From: an uncultured Methylococcaceae bacterium | GTDB taxonomy: Bacteria > Pseudomonadota > Gammaproteobacteria > Methylococcales > Methylomonadaceae | DNA length: 47,368 nucleotides | Reading direction: 5' to 3' | NCBI GenBank assembly: GCA_903863905.1 | Contig: CAIPDT010000029.1 | Location: forward strand, 1-47,368 | Shown here: piece by piece, positions 8,623 through 17,545 of the stretch | Numbering within the stretch: the first letter of the stretch is position 1 | Layout of the letters: each line of letters opens with the position of its first letter | Position numbers and translations under genes: made by a program | The notes under the pieces: generated by a model | The model's database searches: none | Told to the model about the DNA's origin: nothing | The model's input: only the letters and a program-made list of their open reading frames with translations

Positions 8623-8648
8623 AAACCCTTGACATAAAACAAGGGTTT
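8623..8648 (+). terminator. Hairpin downstream of the phosphatase gene
   Basis: AAACCCTTG (8623-8631) pairs perfectly with CAAGGGTTT (8640-8648) across an 8-base loop, followed by a short T-rich stretch. It is a likely terminator for the upstream gene and overlaps a candidate fusA promoter. Confidence 0.5.
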
Positions 8649-8657
8649 TCCTGTATT
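8629..8657 (+). promoter_or_regulatory. Candidate sigma-70 promoter for fusA
   Basis: TTGACA (8629-8634), a 17-base spacer and TGTATT (8652-8657). The -35 is perfect and the -10 moderate. A transcript would carry a leader of about 65 bases before the fusA ATG at 8730. Confidence 0.4.
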
Positions 8658-8729
8658 TTTGCCTCGTTTGTAGGTTAAAATAGGCGGCTTTCTAAAAAAG
8701 TTTTTTATGCCCAACTTTAGAGTAAATAC

Positions 8730-10820
8730 ATGACAGATTTAGCGCATTACAGAAACATTGGTATCTTCGCTCACGTGGATGCTGGTAAAACAACCACTAC
8801 TGAGCGTATTTTAAAGCTTACTGGTAAAATTCATAAAATCGGTGAAGTTCACGATGGTGAAACGACGACTGACTTTATGGATCAAGAACGTGAACGTGGG
8901 ATTACCATTCAGTCAGCAGCAACGACTTGTTTTTGGAAAGATTACCGTTTCAATATTATCGACACCCCAGGTCACGTTGATTTTACAATCGAAGTTTATC
9001 GTTCACTTAAAGTATTGGATGGCGGTATCGGCGTTTTCTGTGGTTCTGGCGGTGTAGAACCTCAATCAGAAACTAACTGGCGTTATGCGAATGACTCTAA
9101 AGTTGCTCGAGTTATTTATATCAATAAATTAGACCGTATCGGTGCTGATTTCTACCGTGTTGTTAAACAAGTAGAAGAAGTCTTGGGTGCAGTGCCTGTC
9201 GTGATGACTTTACCGATTGGTACTGAAGACGAATTCTCAGGCGTGGTTGATTTATTAACCGAAAAAGCATGGGTTTGGGATAACTCAGGTGACCCAATGA
9301 ACTATGTTATTGAAGACATTCCTGCTGATATGGTGGAAATGGCTAAAGAATGGCGTGAAAAATTAATAGACCAAGTGGCTGATCAATTTGATGATGTCAT
9401 GGAAGCGTATCTTGAAGGCGAAACTCCTGATATTGATACCATTAAACGTTGTTTACGTAAAGGGACGATTAACCTTGATTTCTTCCCAACTTTTTGTGGC
9501 TCATCTTTCAAAAACAAAGGTGTACAGTTAGTTCTTGATGGCGTTATTGATTACTTACCTTGCCCAACTGAAGTTAATCCACAACCAGAAGTAGATTTGG
9601 AAGGTAACCCTACTGGTACTTTTGCTATCGTTGATGCAGAAAAACCATTGCGTGCTTTAGCATTCAAAATTATGGATGACCGTTTTGGTGCTTTAACGTT
9701 CCTACGTATTTACTCAGGTAAATTAGAAAAAGGTACATCGGTATTAAATACCTTTACGGGTAAAACTGAGCGTATTGGTCGTATCGTAGAAATGCATGCT
9801 GATGTTCGTGCCGAACTTGAATCTGCGCAAGCAGGTGATATCGTTGCGGTGTTGGGTATGAAGAATGTACAAACAGGTCACACGTTATGTGATCCTAAAT
9901 TCCCTGCGACTTTAGAGCCTATGGTTTTCCCTGATCCTGTTATTTCATTAGCTATTTCTCCAAAAGATAAAGCAGCTTCTGAAAAAATGGGTATTGCTTT
10001 GGGTAAAATGATCCAAGAAGATCCCTCTTTCCATGTTGAAACTGATGAAGACAGTGGTGAAACTATCTTAAAAGGTATGGGTGAGTTACATCTTGATATT
10101 AAAGTTGATATCTTAAGACGTACTCATGGTGTAGACGTAAGCGTTGGTAAACCACAAGTAGCTTACCGCGAAACCATTACACGTGCTGTTGAAGACGAAT
10201 ACACGCATAAGAAACAATCAGGTGGTTCTGGTCAATACGGTAAAATCAACTACATTATTGAGCCAGGTGAACCCGGTTCAGGTTTCGTATTTGAATCAGC
10301 GGTTACTGGTGGTAACGTACCACGTGAATACTGGCCAGCGGTTGAAAAAGGCTTTAAGAGCATGTTGGATAAAGGTGTGCTTGCCGGCTTCCCTTGTTTA
10401 GATTTTAAAGTTATCTTGACTGACGGTTCGTTCCATGCGGTTGACTCGTCTGCAATTGCTTTCGAAATTGCAGCTAAAGCGGCTTTCCGTCAATCTATTC
10501 CAAAAGCGGCACCACAATTGATTGAACCGATCATGGCTGTAGATACGTTTACACCATCTGATCACGTAGGTGATGTTATTGGTGATCTTAACCGTCGCCG
10601 TGGTATGATTAAATCTCAAGATGCAGGTGCAACGGGTGTCCGTATCAAATCTGACGTACCATTAAGTGAAATGTTTGGTTACATTGGTGACTTACGTACA
10701 ATGACATCAGGTCGTGGACAATTCTCTATGGAATTCTCACACTACATGCCATGTCCTAAAAACGTAGCAGACGAAGTTATCAAAGAAGTTAACGAACGTA
10801 ACGCTAAGAAAAATAAATAA
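8730..10820 (+). CDS. fusA: Elongation factor G, stand-alone copy (EF-G2 type)
   Basis: EF-G is the GTPase that drives ribosomal translocation and, with RRF, ribosome recycling. The 696-residue protein has all five domains. G motifs are [12 protein letters not shown] (G1), RERGIT (switch I end), DTPGHVDF (G3) and NKLDR (G4, normally NKMDR). Domain IV has GGSGQYG. It is not in an rpsL-rpsG-fusA-tuf operon but alone between a promoter-like element and a strong terminator. Several residues differ from classical EF-G, such as [12 protein letters not shown] for CAVGGVQPQSET. This fits the second EF-G (fusA2/fusB) found in many gammaproteobacteria; whether a canonical copy exists elsewhere cannot be seen. 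Confidence 0.93.
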   Translation: MTDLAHYRNIGIFAHVDAGKTTTTERILKLTGKIHKIGEVHDGETTTDFMDQERERGITIQSAATTCFWKDYRFNIIDTPGHVDFTIEVYRSLKVLDGGIGVFCGSGGVEPQSETNWRYANDSKVARVIYINKLDRIGADFYRVVKQVEEVLGAVPVVMTLPIGTEDEFSGVVDLLTEKAWVWDNSGDPMNYVIEDIPADMVEMAKEWREKLIDQVADQFDDVMEAYLEGETPDIDTIKRCLRKGTINLDFFPTFCGSSFKNKGVQLVLDGVIDYLPCPTEVNPQPEVDLEGNPTGTFAIVDAEKPLRALAFKIMDDRFGALTFLRIYSGKLEKGTSVLNTFTGKTERIGRIVEMHADVRAELESAQAGDIVAVLGMKNVQTGHTLCDPKFPATLEPMVFPDPVISLAISPKDKAASEKMGIALGKMIQEDPSFHVETDEDSGETILKGMGELHLDIKVDILRRTHGVDVSVGKPQVAYRETITRAVEDEYTHKKQSGGSGQYGKINYIIEPGEPGSGFVFESAVTGGNVPREYWPAVEKGFKSMLDKGVLAGFPCLDFKVILTDGSFHAVDSSAIAFEIAAKAAFRQSIPKAAPQLIEPIMAVDTFTPSDHVGDVIGDLNRRRGMIKSQDAGATGVRIKSDVPLSEMFGYIGDLRTMTSGRGQFSMEFSHYMPCPKNVADEVIKEVNERNAKKNK

Positions 10821-10844
10821 GTAAAATATTATTTACTTAAATAG

Positions 10845-10878
10845 AAAAAAGCCGAGTAGTTTGACTATTCGGCTTTTT
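10845..10878. terminator. Strong bidirectional terminator between fusA and the TonB receptor
   Basis: GCCGAGTAGT (10851-10860) pairs with ACTATTCGGC (10864-10873), a 10-bp stem with one G-T pair and a three-base loop. It is preceded by six A and followed by seven T, so it can stop transcription from both convergent genes. Confidence 0.92.
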
Positions 10879-10975
10879 TTGTTTGTTCCTCTTGTTAAAA
10901 CTATTTGTTTAGCCGGATATTTTTTTGGGTACATACGTCACCAGCATTGGGTGACAGATGAATCAAAAATTAATT

Positions 10976-12910
10976 TTACCAGTCTAAATAAGCCCCGCCA
11001 TAAATAGCGGCACCCGGGTAGTTAAATCCATATATATCTGGTGTGCGTTGGTTGTTAATGTTTTCGCCTCTTAGTGTCAGTTTTATTTTAGGGGTCACTT
11101 GGTAATTAATGCTGGCATTAAGGTGAGGAGATGCTTTAATTTTAAGTGTGTTATCTTGATCTGCCCAAACTGCATCACGGTAGGTTAAATCAACCCGAAG
11201 TGTGACGGGTGTCAGTATTTTCCATTCTGTCCAGACTTGGCCTTGATGAGTAGGGCGCATGGGGATCTGATAGTTCTTTCGTGGATTGGTCGGATTGTTT
11301 GGATTGTTCGTCAACATGTAAGTATAACTAAAGCCACTTTTCCACTTTAAATTCCATTGAAGACTATTTTGAACTTCAACCCCTAAAATATGTGCTTCCG
11401 TTATATTGGCGCTAGCGATAGAGCCCTGGGCGGTTTGTTGTAAAACAATTAAGTTATGATAACGCTGAAGGTAGCTAGAAGTATTGATCTCATAAAAATG
11501 AGTGGGGTTCCAACGCCAACCTATTTCCCCCCCTATATTGCTTTCTGGAGCCAATTTCATAGTGCCAAATAAGGGATGTAGACGCTCATTGATCGACGGA
11601 GCTCTATAACCGGTCCCCACTTTAGTCCATGCCATCATGGTCGGTATAAAACGCCAGCTATTATTGATATTAAAAAGTACGTGATCTCCGCCCAATTGAT
11701 CATAATGATCAAGGCGTACTTCTGAACTCGTTAGCCAATTGCCCCAAGTTATTTCGGCACGAGTGATAGGGCTTACTAAATTATTAGTTAAGCTATTTGT
11801 GGATTTGTAAAGCAAGTCAATATTTTCTCCGTGTTGCTGTTGCGCATCAACTCCCCAAATTAAATTTAGAGATTGTTGTTTTTGTGTATTTAAAGCTATT
11901 TTATGAGTGTTTCTCCAATGCGCTAAGAGTAATTGGCTCGTTAAATTCATCGAACAGCATTTGGGTAAGCTACCAATTCTTCCCGTTTGTTGATCTTGGG
12001 TAAAGCCAAATTGTAGGGTACTATCCCAATGATCAGATAGGTGATAGGATGCTTTGCTTTGAGCTAACCAAGTTTGTTGCTTGACGAAGCTATTCGGATC
12101 ATCTTTCCAGCCTCGTGTCTTATTAGCCAGTACGCCTGGGCCATCATAAGCATCTCTGCTGTTTACATAATAAACACTACTTTCTACGCTCAACTTTTTA
12201 AAGTCTTTATTCCAGCGTAATAAACCGGTACTCAACTGAGAGTTATCACGTTCATTATTGCCACCATTTGCGGGACTTGCTTGGCTGATTCCTTCAAAAA
12301 TATTAGTCTGGCCACCTGCGAAAGTCCAATTGCCGAGTTTATTTTGGGTGCCAATACCGGCGGTGTTACGTAATGTGCCATAACTCCCGCCTTCGGTATG
12401 TAAAAAGGCTTTGCCATCGTTTAATTGTCGACTTGAGAGGTTAATAGACCCGCCTAAGGTGCGGCTGCTATTTTGAATGGCATTATTTCCTCGGGTGGCA
12501 CTCACACCATCAAGTAAATCTAAAGGGTAATGACTTAATGGAAAAAAACCGGTAAAGTTATTAAACAAAGGTACTCCATCAAAATTAACGAGACCCAAAC
12601 CGCCACTCGCCCCTCTAAGAGTAAGGCCTGACAAGCTATTGCTATTAGCTTGTGACAGTCCCGTGCTGGGAAGGCCTCGCATCACGCCATTTACATCTGC
12701 TCGGTTAACGGATTCTAAACTACTTCGATTAAAGTCACTCTTAGAAATAGAGTTAGATAGAGGGCCAATGCTTTGGTCCGATTCACTCTCTATGACCATA
12801 TCAGGCAAGTTTACTAAGTTACTTTCCTGAGCCTGAGCTATTGTTAAAGTGCAAGGCAACCATAAAAGGCATAAGTATCTTAAATTAAGTTGCTGAGATT
12901 TAATTTTCAT
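10976..12910 (-). CDS. TonB-dependent outer-membrane receptor, ligand unknown
   Basis: A 644-residue outer-membrane transporter. A signal peptide (cleavage after AQA near residue 28) leads to a TonB box-like segment (LPDMVIES). The plug domain (about 50-180) contains the typical LRGASGGLGLVNFDGVPL stretch, and a 22-strand beta barrel with alternating aromatic residues ends in YLDW, the terminal aromatic needed for BAM recognition. The substrate is not evident. It lies 45 bp downstream of nadB on the same strand, so it may be cotranscribed. I see no cobalamin riboswitch or Fur box in the short gap. ExbB/ExbD genes at 20771-21822 could supply energy, but no tonB is present. Confidence 0.9.
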   Translation of the reverse strand: MKIKSQQLNLRYLCLLWLPCTLTIAQAQESNLVNLPDMVIESESDQSIGPLSNSISKSDFNRSSLESVNRADVNGVMRGLPSTGLSQANSNSLSGLTLRGASGGLGLVNFDGVPLFNNFTGFFPLSHYPLDLLDGVSATRGNNAIQNSSRTLGGSINLSSRQLNDGKAFLHTEGGSYGTLRNTAGIGTQNKLGNWTFAGGQTNIFEGISQASPANGGNNERDNSQLSTGLLRWNKDFKKLSVESSVYYVNSRDAYDGPGVLANKTRGWKDDPNSFVKQQTWLAQSKASYHLSDHWDSTLQFGFTQDQQTGRIGSLPKCCSMNLTSQLLLAHWRNTHKIALNTQKQQSLNLIWGVDAQQQHGENIDLLYKSTNSLTNNLVSPITRAEITWGNWLTSSEVRLDHYDQLGGDHVLFNINNSWRFIPTMMAWTKVGTGYRAPSINERLHPLFGTMKLAPESNIGGEIGWRWNPTHFYEINTSSYLQRYHNLIVLQQTAQGSIASANITEAHILGVEVQNSLQWNLKWKSGFSYTYMLTNNPNNPTNPRKNYQIPMRPTHQGQVWTEWKILTPVTLRVDLTYRDAVWADQDNTLKIKASPHLNASINYQVTPKIKLTLRGENINNQRTPDIYGFNYPGAAIYGGAYLDW

Positions 12911-12955
12911 ATCGAAAATGAGTTTCTTTGATCAAGGGGTAAGTTCATTAGGGGC

Positions 12956-14560
12956 TTAGGGTGTTAAAATTGTATTTTGTGCGGGCTGACTATCATCTGT
13001 TTCTGGATAATCTAGGGTATAGTGCAGACCTCGGCTTTCTTTGCGTTGTTGAGCGCAGCGAATGATTAATTCAGCCACAATCACTAAATTACGTAACTCT
13101 AACAAATCGCTGGTTACTCTAAAGTTTCCGTAATATTCAGCGATTTCTTTTTTAAGGAGTTCAACGCGATTCATGGCTCGACTTAAGCGTTTATCGGTTC
13201 TTACAATCCCGACGTAATCCCACATAAAATGCCGTAATTCGTTCCAATTATGTGAAACAACCACTTCTTCATCAGAATCACTGACTTTTGATTCATCCCA
13301 ATCAGGTATATGGGTATTGATCTGGATAGTAGAAATTATTTTTAAAATATCTTCACTGGCTCGCTCTGCAAAAACCAAACATTCAAGTAACGAGTTACTG
13401 GCCATTCTATTAGCACCATGTAAACCCGTGCAGGCCACTTCACCTACGGCATATAAATGGGTGATATCAGTTCTAGCATAATTATCCGTTAATACTCCTC
13501 CACAGGTATAATGCGCTGCTGGTACCACTGGAATAGGTTGTTTAGTAATATCAATATCAAATTCAAGACATTGTTGATAAATGGTTGGAAAATGCTCCTT
13601 AATAAATTCTTCTGATTTATGACTAATATCTAAAAATACGCAATCAATCCCGCGTTTTTTCATTTCATGGTCAATGGCTCGGGCTACTATATCACGTGGA
13701 GCGAGTTCTCCTCTAGGATCAAACTTTTCCATAAAAGAAGAGCCATCGGCTAGAACTAGGCGGCCACCTTCACCCCTTAAGGCTTCACTGATTAAAAAAT
13801 TACGCGCTTCAGGATGAAATAAACAGGTAGGATGAAATTGCATAAATTCCATATTACTCACTCGACAACCCGCTCGCCAAGCCAACGCAATACCATCTCC
13901 GGTTGAACTGTGAGGATTGGTGCTATAGATATAGGCCATGTTAGCACCGCCAGACGCCAGCGCTACTACTTTGGCCGACATAGTGATCACTTTATTATTT
14001 GGGGTATCTAAAACATAAGCCCCTATGACTTGTTTTTGATTAGGAAGATCGGGATTGGGTTTCGTAATTAATTCAACCACGCTATGATCTTCTAATAATT
14101 CAATATTAGGGTGTGCTTGAGCGCGCTCAATCAATGATAAGGACACTGCTTTGCCGGTGGCATCGGCAGAATGTACAACGCGTCTATGGGAGTGCCCGCC
14201 TTCACGATTTAAATGTAATTGAGTTTCGCCTGATTGATTTTGTTCTTCAGTAAAGACAACACCTTGTTCACGTAACCATTCAATAGAACTTTTGCCATGT
14301 GTCACAGTGAGTCTAACAATGTCAGGATCACAGAGGCCCGCACCTGCATCAAGGGTATCTTCAATATGAGACTCTATAGAATCTGCCGCATCAAAGACGG
14401 CCGATATACCGCCTTGGGCATAGTAAGTACTGCTAGATGTTAAGGCAAATTTAGAGAGTACAACTACATTAATTGAATGATCCGCTAGCCTAAGTGCTAA
14501 ACCAAGGCCAGCACCGCCACTACCTATAATGAGCACATCATGTTTTTTTGAGTCAGTCAT
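12956..14560 (-). CDS. nadB: L-aspartate oxidase
   Basis: NadB oxidises L-aspartate to iminoaspartate, the first step of de novo NAD synthesis. The 534-residue flavoprotein opens with the FAD dinucleotide fold VLIIGSGGAGLGLALRL. It has the family signatures STYYAQGGISAVF, REGGHSHRRVVHSADATGKA and FMQFHPTCLF, and the later ALRGEGG and HGANRMASNSLLE segments. A helical C-terminal domain ends the protein. It is divergent from rpoE, the same arrangement as in E. coli. A large dyad lies 22 bp upstream of its start. Confidence 0.97.
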   Translation of the reverse strand: MTDSKKHDVLIIGSGGAGLGLALRLADHSINVVVLSKFALTSSSTYYAQGGISAVFDAADSIESHIEDTLDAGAGLCDPDIVRLTVTHGKSSIEWLREQGVVFTEEQNQSGETQLHLNREGGHSHRRVVHSADATGKAVSLSLIERAQAHPNIELLEDHSVVELITKPNPDLPNQKQVIGAYVLDTPNNKVITMSAKVVALASGGANMAYIYSTNPHSSTGDGIALAWRAGCRVSNMEFMQFHPTCLFHPEARNFLISEALRGEGGRLVLADGSSFMEKFDPRGELAPRDIVARAIDHEMKKRGIDCVFLDISHKSEEFIKEHFPTIYQQCLEFDIDITKQPIPVVPAAHYTCGGVLTDNYARTDITHLYAVGEVACTGLHGANRMASNSLLECLVFAERASEDILKIISTIQINTHIPDWDESKVSDSDEEVVVSHNWNELRHFMWDYVGIVRTDKRLSRAMNRVELLKKEIAEYYGNFRVTSDLLELRNLVIVAELIIRCAQQRKESRGLHYTLDYPETDDSQPAQNTILTP

Positions 14561-14582
14561 CGTCTATTTCTTATTATTTTTT

Positions 14583-14628
14583 ACAACCTCAAAGTTTAAA
14601 AAAAACATAAACTTTAAAGTAAGGTTGT
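14583..14628. repeat. Two-tier dyad in the nadB-rpoE intergenic region
   Basis: Outer arms ACAACCT (14583-14589) and AGGTTGT (14622-14628) flank inner arms AAAGTTTA (14591-14598) and TAAACTTT (14608-14615). The internal loops are asymmetric (1 and 6 bases). On the nadB strand this would be a 5'-UTR hairpin ending 22 bases before the ATG; as DNA the inner part looks like an operator. Confidence 0.5.
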
Positions 14629-14696
14629 GGCTTAGTGATTAATGTTTAGGGATAATAACGCTTTTTAGAGCGAGAACACAATTTTTGTGTAGTATA

Positions 14697-14723
14697 GAAC
14701 TTTTTAAATTTCTATTTGTCCAT
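14697..14723 (+). promoter_or_regulatory. Candidate RpoE-dependent autoregulatory promoter
   Basis: GAACTT (14697-14702), a 16-base spacer, then TCCAT (14719-14723). The -35 is the classical sigma-E/AlgU element. The -10 is imperfect compared with TCTGA/TCCAA. The start site would fall about 14 bases before the GTG of rpoE, leaving a very short leader. Confidence 0.35.
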
Positions 14724-14743
14724 TCAAACAATGCAGAGAAGCA

Positions 14744-15352
14744 GTGAGCCGACATAATAATTATAGTGAACAGTTAGATGAGGAATTGGTTGCAAAAGTA
14801 CAAAGGGGGGATAAGGTCGCCTTTGATTTTTTAGTCATTAAATACCAACATAAAATTATTCAATTAGTCAATGGGTATGTAAAAGATCCCAGTGAGGCAC
14901 AAGATGTGGCTCAGGAAGTTTTTATTAAAGCTTATAGAGCCTTAGGGAATTTTAGGGGGGAGGCTGCGTTTTATACTTGGCTGTATAAAATTGCGATCAA
15001 TACCGCGAAGAATTATTTGTTATCACGTGCGAGAAGAAATTCTAATTCACACGTTGATATTCAAGATGCTGAAGTCCTTGAGCAAGCTCAACAATTGAGA
15101 AATATAGAGACTCCTGAGCGGCAGTTATTAAATGAGGAAATAATCGATACAATTAAAGCTGTTATTGATAACTTACCTGAAGATATGCGTACAGCAATTA
15201 TTTTACGTGAATTTGAAGGGATGAGTTATGAGGAAATTGCAGAAGCGATGGATTGTCCTGTTGGTACCATTCGGTCACGTATTTTTAGAGCACGTGATGC
15301 GATTGATAGTAAATTAAACCCTTTGCTTGAGCATGGTGATTTTGATGCCTGA
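14744..15352 (+). CDS. rpoE: Extracytoplasmic stress sigma factor RpoE (sigma-E/AlgU)
   Basis: ECF sigma factor that directs the envelope-stress response. The 202-residue protein has region 2 with YQHKIIQLVNGYVKD, DVAQEVFIKAYRAL and FYTWLYKIAINTAKNYL, and region 4 with MSYEEIAEAMDCPVGTIRSR. These segments are nearly those of E. coli RpoE. The start is a GTG at 14744 with a purine-rich AGAGAAG just upstream; no ATG fits the family N-terminus better. It overlaps the anti-sigma gene by 8 bases, so the two are translationally coupled. Confidence 0.97.
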   Translation: MSRHNNYSEQLDEELVAKVQRGDKVAFDFLVIKYQHKIIQLVNGYVKDPSEAQDVAQEVFIKAYRALGNFRGEAAFYTWLYKIAINTAKNYLLSRARRNSNSHVDIQDAEVLEQAQQLRNIETPERQLLNEEIIDTIKAVIDNLPEDMRTAIILREFEGMSYEEIAEAMDCPVGTIRSRIFRARDAIDSKLNPLLEHGDFDA

Positions 15353-15929
15353 AGATTTAAATCAAAAAATATCTCAATTTATGGATGATGAGTTGAATAA
15401 GGTAGAGGCCTTACATCTTTTAAAAAAAATGCGCGCCAATCCTGATATGAGTGCCACATTAAACCGTTATCAAGCGATGAGTTCGGTTATAAAAAATGAG
15501 CAACTATTACCACTGAATGCTGATTTTGTAAAAAATATTAGTGCGCAGATTAAAGAGGAGCCCAGTTATTTGTTACCTAATGTTAAGTTTAAAAAAGCTC
15601 AGTCTTCTGATTACCGCGTGGTAGCGGTTGCCGCGTCTCTTTTTATTGTGGCCATTATGACCGGACATAGTGTGACTGATCAAAAACAGTTGCCTAAATT
15701 TAATGCGAATCTGCAGGTCGCGAACATCCCTGCAAGCCCTTTATTAACGCAAGCATCCGAGAAGGTTGCGGCTAAGGCTTTTGAACCAGTATCCGTTCTT
15801 AAAGTGGCAGAGTATCCTTTAAATAAACAAATTAGTGATTATCTTCAAGTACACAAAGGTACTGTAGAGTTAAACAGTGCGATGGGCTATCAGCCTTATG
15901 CACGCTTGAGTTCTTATAGTCAAAAATAA
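15345..15929 (+). CDS. rseA: Anti-sigma-E factor, RseA/MucA-like
   Basis: Inner-membrane protein that holds sigma-E until regulated proteolysis frees it. With the ATG at 15345 it has 194 residues: a cytoplasmic N-terminal domain starting PEDLNQKISQFMDDELN (the typical RseA opening with the DDE motif), one membrane segment at about 91-107 (VVAVAASLFIVAIMTGH) and a periplasmic tail of about 85 residues. A TTG at 15327 and an ATG at 15333 are in frame but lack a ribosome-binding site, whereas GGTGAT lies just before 15345. The tail ends SYSQK; I see no YVF-type C-terminal DegS-activating motif, but that motif belongs to porins. No rseB follows. Confidence 0.88.
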   Translation: MPEDLNQKISQFMDDELNKVEALHLLKKMRANPDMSATLNRYQAMSSVIKNEQLLPLNADFVKNISAQIKEEPSYLLPNVKFKKAQSSDYRVVAVAASLFIVAIMTGHSVTDQKQLPKFNANLQVANIPASPLLTQASEKVAAKAFEPVSVLKVAEYPLNKQISDYLQVHKGTVELNSAMGYQPYARLSSYSQK

Positions 15930-16003
15930 GTATCCTGTTTGAAGTTAAGTTTTTGTATTTTATTAAGTGATTGTTTTTCTAACTGTTAGGGAATGAGGTT
16001 TAT

Positions 16004-17410
16004 ATGCTTAAAAAGCTGGGTTGGTTTGTTTTTTTAATTTTTATTGTTAGTCAGAATGTCATGGCACAATTACCCGACTTTACCGAAATGGTAAAAGTCA
16101 ATGGGGTGGCTGTGGTTAACATCAGTACCGTTCAAAAAGCCAAGCCTGAAGTGGTTGATCCTCAGAAGCAGATACCGCAAATGCCAGAAGGTATGCCGCC
16201 AGAAATGGAAGAGTTATTTAAACACTTTTATAATAACCCTGAAGGAGGTGGCAACGGTGGAGATACCCAATCATTGGGTTCTGGTTTTATCATCTCTAAA
16301 GACGGTTATATCTTAACCAATCATCACGTTGTTAAAGATGCCGATGAGATTATCGTTAAGTTTTCTGATCGCCGTGAATTAGTCGCTAAATTAATTGGTT
16401 CAGATGCTCGAACTGATGTTGCTGTTATCAAAGTTGAAGCCACAGATTTGCCCGCTGTCACTATTGGTGATCCTAATAAGTTAAAAGTAGGTGAATGGGT
16501 ACTGGCAATTGGCTCACCTTTTGGTTTTGAGCAATCAGTGACAGCGGGTATTGTGAGTGCAAAAGGTCGTAGTTTACCGGGTGGTAATTATGTGCCTTTT
16601 ATTCAAACTGACGTAGCGATTAATCCCGGCAATTCAGGTGGGCCCTTGTTTAACATGGAAGGCCAAGTCGTAGGTATTAACTCGCAAATATACAGCCGTA
16701 CTGGCGGCTTTATGGGCTTATCATTTTCTATACCCATGGATGTGGTGATGAATATTGTTAATCAAATTAAAGCGAATGGTAAAGCGGCCCATGGTTGGTT
16801 AGGCGTACAAATTCAAGATGTTACGCGTGAACTTGCGGAATCATTTGGCATGAAAAAACCTCAAGGGGCTTTAGTATCAAGAATTATTCCAGGGAGTCCA
16901 GCTGAAAAAACTGAGCTACAAATTGGCGATATTATCATTGATTTTAATGGTCAATCAATTGATAAATCGGGTGATTTACCACCGATGGTAGGTATGACGC
17001 CTATTCATGATAAAGCCACTTTAAAAGTTCTTCGTCAAGGTGCCGAGAAATTAATTGGTTTTGAAATTGGTTTATTACCTGATCAAGCGGATAAAGAAGT
17101 GGGTAATAAAACAGAGAAAGCTAAGCCCACTAATAGAATTGGGGTGATTGTGACCGATCTAACGGCTGAAGAAAGAGAAGCCTTTCAAGTACCTAAAGGC
17201 GGTGTTTTAGTTCAAGACGTGACTAAAGGTGTCGCTAAAACAGCAGGCATTCAACCCGGTGATGTAATCTTACGATTAGGTAATGATCAAATCAATGATG
17301 TGGCAACGTTCGAAAACAGTCTTAAGAATGCCATAGCCGGCAAATCTATACCTGTTTTAGTTCAACGTCGAGGCAGTCCTGCGTTCTTAGCGCTAAAAAT
17401 AGATAAGTAA
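16004..17410 (+). CDS. mucD: Periplasmic serine endoprotease Do, MucD/DegP/DegQ type
   Basis: Quality-control protease-chaperone of the periplasm. The 468-residue protein has a signal peptide (cleavage after VMA near residue 21), a trypsin-like domain with catalytic H108 (TNHHVV), D138 (RTDVAV) and S211 (GNSGGP), and two PDZ domains (about 265-355 and 375-465). Length suggests the DegQ/MucD branch. It lies 74 bp downstream of rseA and has GAGG 6 bases before its ATG. This matches the Pseudomonas algU-mucA-mucB-mucC-mucD order with mucB and mucC missing. It probably degrades misfolded envelope proteins and damps sigma-E signalling. Confidence 0.95.
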   Translation: MLKKLGWFVFLIFIVSQNVMAQLPDFTEMVKVNGVAVVNISTVQKAKPEVVDPQKQIPQMPEGMPPEMEELFKHFYNNPEGGGNGGDTQSLGSGFIISKDGYILTNHHVVKDADEIIVKFSDRRELVAKLIGSDARTDVAVIKVEATDLPAVTIGDPNKLKVGEWVLAIGSPFGFEQSVTAGIVSAKGRSLPGGNYVPFIQTDVAINPGNSGGPLFNMEGQVVGINSQIYSRTGGFMGLSFSIPMDVVMNIVNQIKANGKAAHGWLGVQIQDVTRELAESFGMKKPQGALVSRIIPGSPAEKTELQIGDIIIDFNGQSIDKSGDLPPMVGMTPIHDKATLKVLRQGAEKLIGFEIGLLPDQADKEVGNKTEKAKPTNRIGVIVTDLTAEEREAFQVPKGGVLVQDVTKGVAKTAGIQPGDVILRLGNDQINDVATFENSLKNAIAGKSIPVLVQRRGSPAFLALKIDK

Positions 17411-17441
17411 TTTTAAGTTAAGTACGGTAGTTAATCTTATT

Positions 17442-17471
17442 AAACGGCGGATTTAATTCGCCGTTTTTTAT
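17442..17471 (+). terminator. Terminator after mucD
   Basis: AAACGGCG (17442-17449) pairs with CGCCGTTT (17459-17466) across a 9-base loop, followed by further T. A typical intrinsic terminator closing the rpoE-rseA-mucD unit. Confidence 0.9.
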
Positions 17472-17545
17472 GGCGAAATTTACCACCTCAAAGCGCATTT
17501 AGTTTAAAATCATCGGATAATTTTTCCCAAGCTATATTTAAAATA

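Noticed and set aside
10879-10975. Second terminator (GTCACC/GGTGAC stem) after the TonB receptor
   Set aside because: Six-bp stem without a T run; the strong two-way terminator next to it is sufficient.
11797-12003. ORF antisense to the TonB receptor
   Set aside because: Covered by the receptor's barrel-coding sequence and lacks any domain.
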